Source: Porphyra umbilicalis
Lineage: Eukaryota > Rhodophyta > Bangiophyceae > Bangiales > Bangiaceae
Assembly (NCBI GenBank): GCA_002049455.2
Contig: KV918827.1
Coordinates: 229,629-293,628 of the forward strand
Length of the DNA stretch: 64,000 bases
Direction: 5' to 3'
Positions 9,884 through 20,714 of the stretch are shown here, piece by piece. The position numbers and the translations under genes are program-made. Position 1 is the first letter of the stretch. Each line of letters opens with the position of its first letter. The notes beneath the pieces are model-generated. The model searched no databases. It was not told the origin of the DNA and was given only the letters and a program-made list of their open reading frames with translations.

Positions 9884-11345
9884 CACTGGCCCCGCCGCTG
9901 GCCATCGCCCCCGCAGCCGCCCGCCATCCCCACCGCCGCCTGCCGAGGCCGACCACCGCCGCCGCTCCAGCCCGCCGCCCCCAACCCTGTCTGCCACCCC
10001 CACCCCCGTCCGCCACTCCCACCCTCGCTCGCTGCCCTCGCTGCCGTCCGTCTCCCCCGCTCCCGCCCCCGCCCGCTGCCCCCGCCGCCGCCCGCAGTCG
10101 CCGCCGCTGGCCGCCGCCCCCTCCGCCGGCCGCTGCCCCGTTTTGTTTTCTCAAAACAGTGGTTCCTGCTTCGAGATGACAGTGCGTGTTATAGGTAGTC
10201 AAAAGGTATGTTGGTCGGCGTTGAGTGGACCCCGCAGCCTCGGACTGCTGGCATCTTGCCTGACCGAAAAAAACATGACGGGTGGTTTTTTACGCCAAAA
10301 GACGCGTACCATCGTGACCAGCGCACCAGAAAGCACCATGTGGGTTCCTTTGCAGAGGATGTGTGTTTTAGTCGTTTTGCTCATCTTTCACCGGGATGTG
10401 CCCAATGCAACCCCGGGAGAGAAACAACTGCGGGCTGATACAAACGAGGAGAGCGGTCCAACTGCACAGTTTTTTCTCTGGCTGTAGGTACTCAGGAGGG
10501 ATGGAGTACCCCACAGGAGACAAGTGCACTTGCTTTTGCGTGATCCGCAGATCGATTTTGATCCGCAGATCGGTTCTGACACTGGCCAATGCGCAGCGCG
10601 CGTGGCCCACAGCTGACGATGTACAGTCCAGTGCCTCACTCCGTTGCGCTTCCCGTCGCGCCTACGGCAGTTCCCTCGGGATTTTCCACGTAAAAGCAAG
10701 TGCACTTGTCTCCTGTGGGGTACTCCATCCCTCCTGAGTACCTACAGCCAGAGAAAAAACTGTGCAGTTGGACCGCTCTCCTCGTTTGTATCAGCCCGCA
10801 GTTGTTTCTCTCCCGGGGTTGCATTGGGCACATCCCGGTGAAAGATGAGCAAAACGACTAAAACACACATCCTCTGCAAAGGAACCCACATGGTGCTTTC
10901 TGGTGCGCTGGTCACGATGGTACGCGTCTTTTGGCGTAAAAAACCACCCGTCATGTTTTTTTCGGTCAGGCAAGATGCCAGCAGTCCGAGGCTGCGGGGT
11001 CCACTCAACGCCGACCAACATACCTTTTGACTACCTATAACACGCACTGTCATCTCGAAGCAGGAACCACTGTTTTGAGAAAGCAAAACGGGGCAGCGGC
11101 CGGCGGAGGGGGCGGCGGCCAGCGGCGGCGACTGCGGGCGGCGGCGGGGCAGCGGGCGGGGGCGGGAGCGGGGGAGACGGACGGCAGCGAGGGCAGCGAG
11201 CGAGGGTGGGAGTGGCGGACGGGGTGGGGGTGGCAGACAGGGTTGGGGGCGGCGGGCTGGAGCGGCGGCGGTGGTCGGCCTCGGCAGGCGGCGGTGGGGA
11301 TGGCGGGCGGCTGCGGGGGCGATGGCCAGCGGCGGGGGCAGTGCG
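9884..11345. repeat. 1.46-kb foldback (long inverted repeat)
   Basis: The left arm, about 9884-10537, and the right arm, about 10691-11345, are near-perfect reverse complements. For example, CAGTGGTTCCTGCTTCGAGA at about 10157 returns inverted at about 11072, and the 61-codon ORF at 10199-10384 (minus) is repeated exactly at 10845-11030 (plus). The loop of about 150 bp holds two copies of GATCCGCAGATCG. The outer halves of the arms are the C-rich minisatellite; the inner halves have ordinary composition. No transposase is encoded. Confidence 0.9.
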
Positions 11346-12167
11346 CAGCGGCGGGGACAGCAGCCAGCGGCAGGGGTGGTGAGCGGGGGCGGAGGCGGCC
11401 GCCAGCGGTGGAGGCGGTGGGTGAGGGTGGGGATGGCAGGCGACGACGGGGGCGGCGAGTGGCGGCGGGGGCGGCGGCCAGTTGCGAGGGCGGCGGCCGG
11501 TAGACGAGGTGGCGGGTAGCGGTGGCGCACGACGGGGTGAGGGTGGCGGCTGGTGACTGGGGCAGCGGCCAGCGGAGAAGGCAGCAGGCGGGGGTGGCGG
11601 CGACGGCCGGCGACGGCGGCCGGCGGCGTGGGTGGCCGGCGGCGGGGGCGGCGGGCGAGAATGGGGTGGTGGGCAGCGGCGGGGGTGGCGGGCGGCGTCA
11701 GGATTGGCGGGCGGGGCGACGGGGAGATAGCCGCCAGAGAAGGGCGACGGGGGGGCAGCGGAGAGCGGGGGTGGCGACTGGCCACGGGGCGGCAGACGGC
11801 CGGGTCTGCCTCGAATCGGTACGCACCAGCAGGTAGTGGGGAAGGCATGGTCTCCTAGGGGGTGAGGAATGGGAGCGCTTGGGTCAAGGACCAAATGAAG
11901 CCATAGGCGGTAAGTATACCAGGGTGGACTGGCCACACCCACGCCCAAGTACGTCCCTGTGTCGGGCCCGGCCGGGCGCTGTCCCGATCGTCCGGGCCCG
12001 AGGTGCCACGTGGGTGCACCAGGTGCCGTCCTGACGTCCTTCCCTCCTAGCCCCCCCACCCACCCGATTTTCTGTTGGCTGGGGATAGATCTGAATTTCT
12101 GCCTCCCCCCCCACCTGCCACTTTTTGTGGCCGGCATGGATAGTTTCCAATTACTGCCTCCCTGAGA
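11346..12167. other. Intergenic G-rich repeat tail and unique DNA
   Basis: The stretch 11346-11800 is the G-rich counterpart of the C-rich minisatellite left of the foldback. The inversion therefore continues loosely beyond the clean arms. The dispersed segment shared with 8469-8527 lies at 12003-12062. No gene was seen. Confidence 0.5.
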
Positions 12168-13187
12168 ACGGCTGTCGGTGTCTGCCACGAGTCGTAGACC
12201 GGCCATATTCAGTGAGCTACTGACTCAATATCTTGGTTCACGGGCAATGTGTGGCAACTGTGCCTCGGGATTGTAGTTGCACGTATCGGGCAGGATGGCG
12301 TGGATCTCGAGCGGCTGACGCTTGAGTGCGCCGCGCCTCATCCATTGACAGCCCACCAGCAGAGCGGGCCTTGTTGGCCACCCCCCCGCCCCACCCCCCT
12401 CCACCATCTCGATGGAAGCGGCCCACAGCCGCGGCTGCCGACCAACCAGACGGCCAACCGTACCTCGTGCTGTGGTGGTTTGCGCCTGGCAACGCGATCC
12501 GGTGGCGCACACAACGGCGAGTGCGCGCGCGCGCGCGCCGCCGCCACTGCCGCCAAGTTATGGGGGGTAGCGACAGGCGAGCTGCGGCCCGGGCCGCGCT
12601 GGGAGCGACCCGCGGGCGCGCCGCTTGCAGTCGGCGCCGCGCGCCCCCGCGACAGCAGTGTCAAGCACCCGAGTGCGGCCGCGCTGGCCCGCCTCCCCGC
12701 TGCCGTTTCGGACGGGCGGGGCGGGCGTGTGTGTCCCGATGGACCGTGTCGAGGGCGTGGGGGGGGGGGGGGGCGCGCAGCCAACAAAACCTTCGGCAAC
12801 CTCCACAGCACTCGATGTGCCAGTGTTGCTGGCAGCGATCTGCGGCTGCGTTGGGAGAGTGGACGGCAGTGATGGTCGCAGAGGTGTGGAGTGTCGGTGC
12901 CCCCATCCCCGCCATTGGGTGGCGCGACGTGCACGGTTCACGCCGTGTGGGCGCGTTGCGCGCCCCGATGGCGGTGGTGGTCACGTCCCGAGCCGCTCCG
13001 TGACGCAACGGCGGCAGCGGGACGCTGGTCCTGACTGCCTCGTGCGGCGGCGTGGAGGCTGGTAGCAAACGGGCCGCTGCTCTATTGGAGCGGTCACGGG
13101 TGGCCTCTGAGGGATTGCACGTGACGGAGATGCCGTCTGGCGGGGGATGCCAAAGCCTCAGCCAATGCCACAGGCTGACGTGCTCTG

Positions 13188-13468
13188 TGTGAGAGTTGGG
13201 ATGGGCTGACGACCGCGTGTCCGCCGTCAGGCGGATGCGCGGCCGGGCGCGAGGACTGGTGCGAGGACTGGTGCGAGGACTGGTGCGAGGACTGGTGCGA
13301 GGACTGGCGCGAGGACCCCGCGGTGGTGCTGTCCGGATTGTGCGGGTGCGGGCGCCAGAAGGCGGGGCGCGCCCGGGATGGGTCGCCCCGCTTGGCTTTA
13401 TGAGGAGACGGGCTTGGCTGGGATTAGCCCGGCCAAGCCCAGCATCAAGACAACGACCTTTTCTCACA
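13188..13468 (+). repeat. 5' LTR
   Basis: The 281-bp LTR includes five tandem copies of the 12-bp unit GCGAGGACTGGT (13249-13310, last copy changed to GGC), an internal inverted stretch around GGCTTGGCTGGGATTAGCC, and TG...CA ends. The promoter for the genomic RNA should lie here, but I see no clear TATA box. Confidence 0.92.
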
Positions 13469-13485
13469 TGGTAGCCTGCCCTCTG
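13469..13485 (+). promoter_or_regulatory. Putative primer binding site
   Basis: TGGTAGC directly follows the 5' LTR. Copia elements usually start their primer binding site with TGGTA, complementary to the 3' end of initiator tRNA-Met. Only the first seven bases fit well, so the tRNA assignment is tentative. Confidence 0.5.
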
Positions 13486-13780
13486 CTCGCTTGTCTGTGG
13501 TCAGACGTCGCCCTGCGCGTCGTTGGTGGTGTCCCCGCGTCCTCCCGCCCGTCGCTGCGGCGGCCCTTGGCCGGACTCCTCTGCCCCGGGCCTGGTGCCC
13601 GCCGGGCTGGCTGACCGCGTCCGCGCACGCTGGTCACGCTGCTGTGGTTCCCTGCGTCCCCGTGACGGTTGCTTCCCCAGACCGTGCGCCTGCCGGCGGC
13701 GGTCCCCCCTCCCCGCCCGCCGCTCCTCACCCCACCCCGCTCCGTCCCCCCCCCCTCCCCTCCGTTTTCGTCCGGCCGCC

Positions 13781-16700
13781 ATGACGCCTCCGAGCTCCCC
13801 TCGCGCCGTTGCCGCTGCGGCGGCGGCGGCGGCCGCCTCCTCGGCTGCTACTCGCGCCGCCCTGGACGTGGCCGACGGCTCGTCCCGCATTGCGGCGCCC
13901 GCCTGGAGCGGCCCCGAGGGCTTCGCCAAGTACGAGGAGGACGTCACCGTCTGGCGTTTCTTGACCTCGCTGCCCGCGAACAAGCTGGGCGGCTCGATGC
14001 GCATGGCTCTGACCGGTGTCGCCGCCGAGGCGGCCCGCCAGATCCCGGTGGCGGCGCTCATTGAGGACAAGGGCCACGTCGCGCTGCTCAACGCGCTGCG
14101 CACGGCGTTTGGCGGCAGCGACGGTCAGCGCGGCCACGCCGCCTACCGCCGCCTGCGCGTGCTCTACCGCGGCGACCGTTCGATGGAGGTCTACCTGGCG
14201 GACATGGCCGTGGCGTTGGCCGACTGCCGCGCGCACGGCTACTCGTTGGAGGGGAAGTTGGCGGCGGCGCTCATCCTGGATCAGGCTGGGCTGGACACCA
14301 GCCAGCAGGCGTCCACCGTGGCCCTGGCGGCGTCCTTGCGCGGCGAAGCGGGCTCGGAGGAAGGCGCCGTGTCGACGGCGCTCCGCGACCTCTGGGGGGG
14401 TGCGTCTGTCCTCAAGGCGGCGCCCGACGCCGTCATGATGGTGGTGACTTACGCGGAGCACCAGGCGCTGGCGGCCCGGCAAACGACGCCGCGGCCGCGC
14501 CCGCGGCGCATGCCGCGCAGCCCCAAGGGCGACGACGTGGGGTGCTGGCACTGTGGCATCACGGGCCACATCCGCCGGGATTGCCGGAAGCGTCTGGCGG
14601 AGGAGGCGGCGCGCGGCGGTGCGCCCCCGGGTGGCGGCGGTGCCTCGTCCGGCGCTGGCGGCGGCATGGGCGGCGGCGGGGGCGGCGGCAGCGACGGCGG
14701 CGAGGCCGCGTATGCAGTCCAGGAGACGTGCCACCTGGTCCTCATGGCCACTGGCGCGGCGGAGCCGTCCCTGGCGGGGCCGGCCGGTGATGTCATCCTG
14801 GACATCGGTGCGACTGCGACGGTGGCTGGGGCGGCCTGGGTGGCCGCCTACCTCGCGCTGCTTTCCCCGGTTGACCAGGCGCGCGTCCGCTCGACGCGCG
14901 GGCTGGCCGTGTTCACCTTTGGCGGTGGGGCCTCGCAACGGGCGGTGGAACGGCTGGACTTGCCTGTTCGCGTGGGCGGTGCCCGTTGCCTCGTGTCCGT
15001 GTGGGTGGTTGCGGGCTCCCTGCCCCTGCTCCTGAGCCGTCGCTCGCTCGCGTCGCTCGGCGCAGTGTTGGACGTGGCCGCGGGCCGGTTGACCGTCTCT
15101 GTGCTCGACGTCACGGTCTCTCTCGCCCTCTCTGCGGCGGGGCATCTGACGTTCAACGCCGTCACGGGCCAGGGGCGGGTTCTTGGGGTCTCTGGGCCGG
15201 CGCCCGTTCGCGCTGTTGCGCTGGTGGCGGTCCTGGCGGCCGTCCTGGACCAGGACTCGGCTGGGTTGGACCGGGCGGTGCGGAAGCTCCATACCCAGTA
15301 TGGGCATTGCTCCGCCGCCCGCCTGATCGGCTTGCTGCGGGACCAAGGGGTGACCGACGCGGCGGTTTTTCGCGCCGTCACCGCGGCGACGACGGCCTGT
15401 GACGCCTGCCGTCGCGATGGGCCGCGCCCGCCGCGCCCGCTGGTCGCCATCCCCAAGTCCCTGCCGTTCAACGATACGGTGGCGGTCGACCTCGCCTTCC
15501 TTCCCCCCTTGGGCATGTTCCTGCACATGGTCGACCTGGGCACGCGGTTCTCCAAGGCGGTCGCCCTCGCCAACAAGGAGACGGCTACGGTGACGCAGGC
15601 CCTGCTCTCCGGGTGGCTGTCCCACCACGGGGCGCCGCGGGCCATCCTCGCCGACTCGGGGGCGGAGTTTGACAGCTCTCTCTTTCTGTCTCTCGCTGAG
15701 CGCTTCAACGTGGCGACGCTCTCGACGGCGGCGCAGTCTCACCACTCCATCGGCGTGGTGGAACGCCATAACGCCGTCGTCAAGACGATGGTGCGGCGGC
15801 TGCGGCCGGACTACCCGTCGGCCCCGCTGCAGGAGCTGCTGGACGCTGCGTGCCTGGCCAAGAACAGTATGAGCGTCCACAACGGCGCCTCCCCCTTCCA
15901 GCTCATGAGCGGCTCCGCGCCGCGCCTCCCGGCGGCACTGACAGACGGCCTGCCGGCGTTGGGCGCGGGGCGGGTGGCGGGCGACGACGCCCTGCGGACG
16001 ACGCTGTCGCTGCTGCACGCGGCCCGGGTGGCCCACACGCAGGCCGAAGCCGATGTTTCGCTCCGTCGGGCATTGGCCCGCAACGCGACCAATGTGCCCC
16101 CGCGCGCCTGGGCGGTGGGGGATGTCGTCTACTACTGGACGGAGGGGGTCCGCTTTTCCCCCGGTGCGTGGCGTGGGCCGGCGCACGTCACGGACGTGGC
16201 CGTGGCCAAAGACGCGGTGCGCCTGCAGCACGGCAACCGTTGGGTGACCCGGCCGGGCAGCCAGGTGCGGCTGGTGGCCGGCGAGGCGACCCCGTCCGCC
16301 CCTCCCGCATCTGCGGCGGCCGGCCCCTCGCCGCCCGCCTCCGCTGCCTCCTCTGCGGCGGCCGCAGATGACGCCTCCGCCGCGTTGGGGCCCGGAGCGG
16401 GCGCTACCGCCTCCATGCTGGCCAACGCTCGTGCGGCTCTGAGCCGCGTGGGCTCGCCGCCCCCGCCGCCCCCGCCGCCCCCGCCGGCGGCGCGGTCGGC
16501 GTGGTCGGGGCGCACTCGCGGCCGCGCGGCCGCCCCGGTTTGCTTTGCGACTGCGCCGGCCGCGGACGCTGCGTCGGATGGGGCCTCCCTCCGGGATCGT
16601 CGGGTGACTGCCGCCTCCGCGGTGGAGCTGCGTGGGGTCGGACGGGCCGCGCTCGGGGCGCTCGCTGGGCCCTCCGGTCCGCCCGCGGTTGCCCGCGTCG

Positions 16701-18651
16701 ACGCGCCCATCGGCCTCCGCCCGGGGTCGTGCGGCTCGTCGGGCTCCGCGGGCTCTCCTGTCTCTCCTTTGGCTGCGGCGGCAGCGGCCGCGCCGCCTAC
16801 CGCTGACAACGACGCCACGCACGCCTGCCACCTGTTTGCGCTGCGGCAGTCCCTCGCCTGTGAAACGTGCCCGCCCGGCGCCGCTCGCGAGCGTCGCCTT
16901 GTCCGCGCCCGGGCGCACCTGCTCGGCGCGCTGGCGGCTTCCGACTCGCTGGCGGCCGCGCTCCAGCGCTCCGGCCGTGCCGAGCACCGCGCGTTCGTCA
17001 CTCGGCGGGAGCTGCGCCAGCGGGCGGAGGTGCCCCTTGCCAACGCCGGCCGCGCTTTGATGCTGCCATGGCAGACGAGCTCGGCGCGTGGATGGACCTG
17101 TCCGTGTTCGAGGAGGTGGCTTTTGCGGGGCAGCGGGTGCTGTCCACGCGTTGGGTCCTGACGGTCAAGGAGCCCGAGTCGCCGACGGCGCCGCCGCGGC
17201 GCAAGGCGCGCCTGGTCGTGCGGGGTTTTGAGGACCCCGACCGTGACGCCGTCGACAGCACGTCCCCGACGGCGTCGCGCGCCACTCTGCGGACGGTCTT
17301 CTCGGCGCTCGCCTCTGCGGGGTTCCTCCCGCGCTCCCTCGACGTGCGGACGGCCTTCCTCCAGGGGATGCCTTTAGACCGCCCGACCACCGTTTTCGTC
17401 CAGCCCCCTCCCCAGGCGCGCGCCCCGGCGGGGGTCATCTGGCGCCTCCGCAAGTGCGCGTACGGCCTCACGGACGCCCCCCGCCGCTGGTACGAGAGCG
17501 TGCTGGCGCTCATGCGCTCGCTGTCCCTGGTGCGCTCGTCGGTGGACCACGGCCTCTTCGCCCGTCACGCGGACGGGGCGCTGGAGCTTGCTGTGGCCGT
17601 GCATGTGGACGACTTCCTCTTTGGTGGCACGCCCGCGGCTGTCGCCTCCTTTGAGGCGGTTTTGCGTGCGCGGTTTGCGGCGGGCCCCACGTCGGTGGGG
17701 GCCTTCACCTTCACTGGGCTGTCGGTCCGGTCCGACCAGGATGACGCGTCGGGCGCGCTCACCCTCTCTGTCAACCAGGACGCGTACGTCGACTCCATCG
17801 ACTCTCTCGTCCTCCCCGACGCCCACCGGGCGGCGCCGACGACGCCGTTGACGGCCGCGGAGCTGACCCTGTACCGCCGCGCGACGGGGGCTCTGCTGTG
17901 GGCCACTGGTCAGACCCAGCCTTTCCTTGCGTGCGCGGCGGCCCTGCTCGCGCGTCGCTTCACCTGCGCCGTGGTGGCGGACCTCCGGGCGGCCAATCGG
18001 GTGATTGCCGCGGCCCGGGCTGCCCGGCCCTTGCCGCTTACCTTCCCGCCGGTCGGCTCGGGCGGTCGTCTGCGTCTCTTCGTTGACGCCTCGAGCGTCA
18101 AGACGGGCGTCCCGGTGGCGCACACGGGCTACGCTGTCTTTGCCTCGCCCGCGTCTGTGCCGGCGGGGTGGCTCGCCCCGGACGCGCCGCTGACGCTGCT
18201 CGCGTATGGCTCCCACCGCCAGCGGCGCGTGACTCACTCTTCCTTTGCCGCGGAGGTGTACGCCATGCTGGAGGGCGTCCGCGCGGCGACCGAGGTGGCC
18301 GCGGTACACGCGTTGCTCTCTACCGGCGATGAATACCAGCTCGCCCCGCTCGACGTCTACACGGACAACCTGTCGCTGTACAACACCTTGGACGCTGCCG
18401 GCGTGGTCACCCCCAAGGAGGTCGGCGCGGCCGTCCAGGAGCTGCGGGAGCTCTACCACGCGGGCGCCTTGGCCACCGTCACGTGGCTGCGCGCGCACGG
18501 CCAGCTGGCGGACATCCTGACCAAGCCCAACCGCCGGTCGGCGCTTGCGGATGCGCTGCGCTCCGGCTGCTTCGGCGTGCGGCTCGGTCCGTCCGACTTT
18601 TTGTCTAAGTCGTCCTCGGCTCGCGCTTCCCCCTTGGTGGGCTCGGTGTAG
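13781..18651 (+). CDS. Copia Gag-Pol polyprotein, -1 frame change before RT
   Basis: Translation probably starts at ATG 13781 (GCCGCCATGAC). Residues 1-250 are Gag. A CCHC knuckle (CWHCGITGHIRRDC) lies at 255-268. The protease motif at 341 is D-I-G-A instead of the usual D-S/T-G-A. Integrase has an HHCC finger at about 504-541 and D570, D625, E661 with exact D-X35-E spacing. This frame runs to 17161. Reverse transcriptase, RNase H and the stop at 18651 are in the -1 frame, entered near 17040-17065, where the next copia-typical sequence is AAMADELGAWMDL. RT carries HVDD where YVDD is more usual. RNase H keeps its acidic residues (FVDASS, AAEVYAM, VYTDN) and HGQLADILTK. No canonical slippery heptamer is evident at the switch, so a one-base insertion or an unusual recoding site are both possible. 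The product would make virus-like particles and copy the element's RNA. Confidence 0.9.
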
Positions 18652-18740
18652 CCCCCCGTCTCGCGACTCTCTCACGATGTTATGTGTATGGCTGCGCTTC
18701 TCCCTGCCGGTGGGGTAGGGTGACTGTTTGTAGGGGTGTG

Positions 18741-19021
18741 TGTGAGAGTTGGGATGGGCTGACGACCGCGTGTCCGCCGTCAGGCGGATGCGCGGCCGGG
18801 CGCGAGGACTGGTGCGAGGACTGGTGCGAGGACTGGTGCGAGGACTGGTGCGAGGACTGGCGCGAGGACCCCGCGGTGGTGCTGTCCGGATTGTGCGGGT
18901 GCGGGCGCCAGAAGGCGGGGCGCGCCCGGGATGGGTCGCCCCGCTTGGCTTTATGAGGAGACGGGCTTGGCTGGGATTAGCCCGGCCAAGCCCAGCATCA
19001 AGACAACGACCTTTTCTCACA
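18741..19021 (+). repeat. 3' LTR
   Basis: The sequence appears identical to the 5' LTR, including the 12-bp array (18802-18863). The sequence just before it (GGTGGGGTAGGG ... TAGGGGTGTG) is purine-rich and could be the plus-strand primer, though it is not a clean polypurine tract. CTCTG after the end completes the target duplication. Confidence 0.92.
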
Positions 19022-19652
19022 CTCTGTGCCGAGCCGCCGCCCGATGGGCTGGTTTTTCCGCCTCGGATGCGTTGGGTTCCAGCGCCACCGTCCGCCATGA
19101 CAGTGGTGCGGGTGCCCCCGTCGAGATGAGCGTGCGTTGCCAGCACAGCCGCGGCGGGCTGGGGCGTGGCGCGCGGGCGGCTCTGTTGTCCCCGCACACC
19201 CGCTCCGGGGGGTGTGCCGCCGCGTGCCACCCGCTGCCTGCACGCCTGCAATGGTGCGCGGGAGCGACCGGGGGCCGCGCAACGGGGTCCCCCGCGTCGC
19301 CGCGTCGGCCGCCGGTGGGGCAGCACCGACCACCGTGGCGTTCAGGGCAGCAGGCGTTGCGCCTGCCCCGCCTTGCCCATCGCGGTGGCGCGATGGCAGG
19401 GGAGCCGTGGCAGCCGGGGGGGTAGAGCGGCTGCCGCCTGTCCGACGGGGCGGGGTGGGGTTGCTTAAGACGTGACCGCAGAGGCGGCCATTGACCCGCC
19501 TTCCTCCCTCATCACAGTCGCCTACACCTCCAGCCTCCCGCATTCCACTTTCCTCCGCCGCACCTCAACCACACCCCCCACCACCGCCGCGCACTTTGAC
19601 CACCCGGCTGCCACCGTTCTCCCCTCCCCCCCCCCCCCCCCCTTCCCTCGCA

Positions 19653-20714
19653 ATGGCGTTTACCAAGCTGTCGGCGCTCGCCGCCGCCGCCGCCCTCGTC
19701 TCTGTCGCCGCGGCCACCGAGGCGGACCTCGCCGCCCCTGCCGACCGCCAGTACACGTACGATGGGGGCTCGTCGGCGCCCGCTGCCACCGCCCGCTCCG
19801 GCTGCCGGACGGTCTCGGAGAAGTGCGGCTCCGACTGCAAGACGGAGAAGAAGTGCGTGCAACACGGGTGCAACAAGGAAGCCGCGTACAAGTGCTCCAA
19901 GGACGTGACGGAGAAGTACGACTGCCACCTCGAGCGCTCCTTTGCGTGTAAGAAGAAGGAGTTCAAGTCGTACGACTGCGACAAGTGGGTGACCAAGTTC
20001 GTCCACGACGGCTGCGAGAAGCAGGTCACCAAGACGTTTGGCTGCCACAAGGACGAGCACACGACGTGCCAAAAGGAGCGCATCGTGTCGGTCCAGTGCG
20101 ACCGCAAGGAGCAAGTGCCATGCAAGAAGAGCTACGATGCCAAGTGCAGCAAGTGGGTGGCCAAAACGTGCCACAAGACGGAGCACAAGAGCGAGCCGTG
20201 TACAAAGACGTACAAGAAGGAGGTCAAGTGGGCCCACGGTGGCCACTATGGCTACGATGGCAAGCCGTGGTTTGAGACCATTGCCTACCCGTCGACGTGC
20301 TCCAAGGACGTGTCGGTCGACTATGACTGCGGGTACAACAAGGAGTACACGTGCCAGAAGGAGTACGACGCGACGTGCGAAAAGATCGTCGTGGGCCTCT
20401 GCAAGAAGACCGAGACGTACTCGACGCCGTGCAAGAAGCAGGTATGGAAGCACGACGGGTGCAGCCACCAGGTGACGGAGAAGTTTGGCTGCGACAAGTC
20501 GATCAAGGTCGTCGGGACGTGCAGCCGCGAGGTGGAGGTCGACGCCACCTGCCACGAGAAGAAGTGGGTCCACGGCGGCTGCTCCAAGACGGTCCGCAAG
20601 GACGCCCTGTGCAAGAAGAGCACCTGGGACAGCAGCTGCTGCGCCAAGACGGAGGACGTGCACACGTGCACGGACAAGATGTGCGACAAGAAGGTGTGCG
20701 GCCGCTACTACTAG
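19653..20714 (+). CDS. Secreted 34-Cys repeat protein, left copy
   Basis: This 353-residue protein has an N-terminal signal peptide (MAFTKLSALAAAAALVSVAA). The rest is Lys/Cys/Asp/Glu-rich, with 34 cysteines in short units such as KYDC, KWVTKFVHDGC, KTFGC, HTTC and GGC. From the fifth to the seventeenth cysteine, and again from the eighteenth to the twenty-ninth, each step between cysteines is 8, 10 or 12 residues, always even. That would put all sulfhydryls on one face of extended strands. It is therefore probably a disulfide-rich extracellular matrix or cell-wall protein. I recognise no named family. The start was chosen for the signal peptide; a longer frame begins at 19491 without one. 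A C-run just precedes the ATG. The right palindrome arm encodes the same amino-acid sequence. Confidence 0.85.
   Translation: MAFTKLSALAAAAALVSVAAATEADLAAPADRQYTYDGGSSAPAATARSGCRTVSEKCGSDCKTEKKCVQHGCNKEAAYKCSKDVTEKYDCHLERSFACKKKEFKSYDCDKWVTKFVHDGCEKQVTKTFGCHKDEHTTCQKERIVSVQCDRKEQVPCKKSYDAKCSKWVAKTCHKTEHKSEPCTKTYKKEVKWAHGGHYGYDGKPWFETIAYPSTCSKDVSVDYDCGYNKEYTCQKEYDATCEKIVVGLCKKTETYSTPCKKQVWKHDGCSHQVTEKFGCDKSIKVVGTCSREVEVDATCHEKKWVHGGCSKTVRKDALCKKSTWDSSCCAKTEDVHTCTDKMCDKKVCGRYY

Larger units (their letters stand above)
13188..19021 (+). mobile_element. Complete Ty1/copia LTR retrotransposon
   Basis: The 5834-bp element has LTRs of 281 bp at 13188-13468 and 18741-19021 that I find identical by eye, beginning TGTGAGAG and ending TCTCACA. 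CTCTG at 13183-13187 is repeated at 19022-19026 as a 5-bp target duplication. The order gag, zinc knuckle, protease, integrase, reverse transcriptase, RNase H is diagnostic of copia. The right palindrome arm (near 26325) carries the uninterrupted site, confirming the ends and showing that insertion followed the inverted duplication. Identical LTRs imply a very young insertion. Confidence 0.95.

Noticed and set aside
8881-10140. Several 200-310-codon ORFs in the C-rich region
   Set aside because: They are low-complexity Pro/Ala/Arg or Gly/Arg translations of minisatellite DNA, open on both strands at once.
10199-11030. Duplicate 61-codon ORF in the two foldback arms
   Set aside because: Identity follows from the inverted DNA repeat. 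There is no codon bias or domain to support a protein.
13249-13310. CRISPR-like direct repeats
   Set aside because: Units are contiguous with no spacers. No CRISPR array or cas gene occurs in the window, which is eukaryotic.
13727-16987. 1086-codon minus-strand ORF across the retrotransposon
   Set aside because: It is antisense to the copia Gag-integrase frame, which has clear domains. The openness comes from GC-rich codons.
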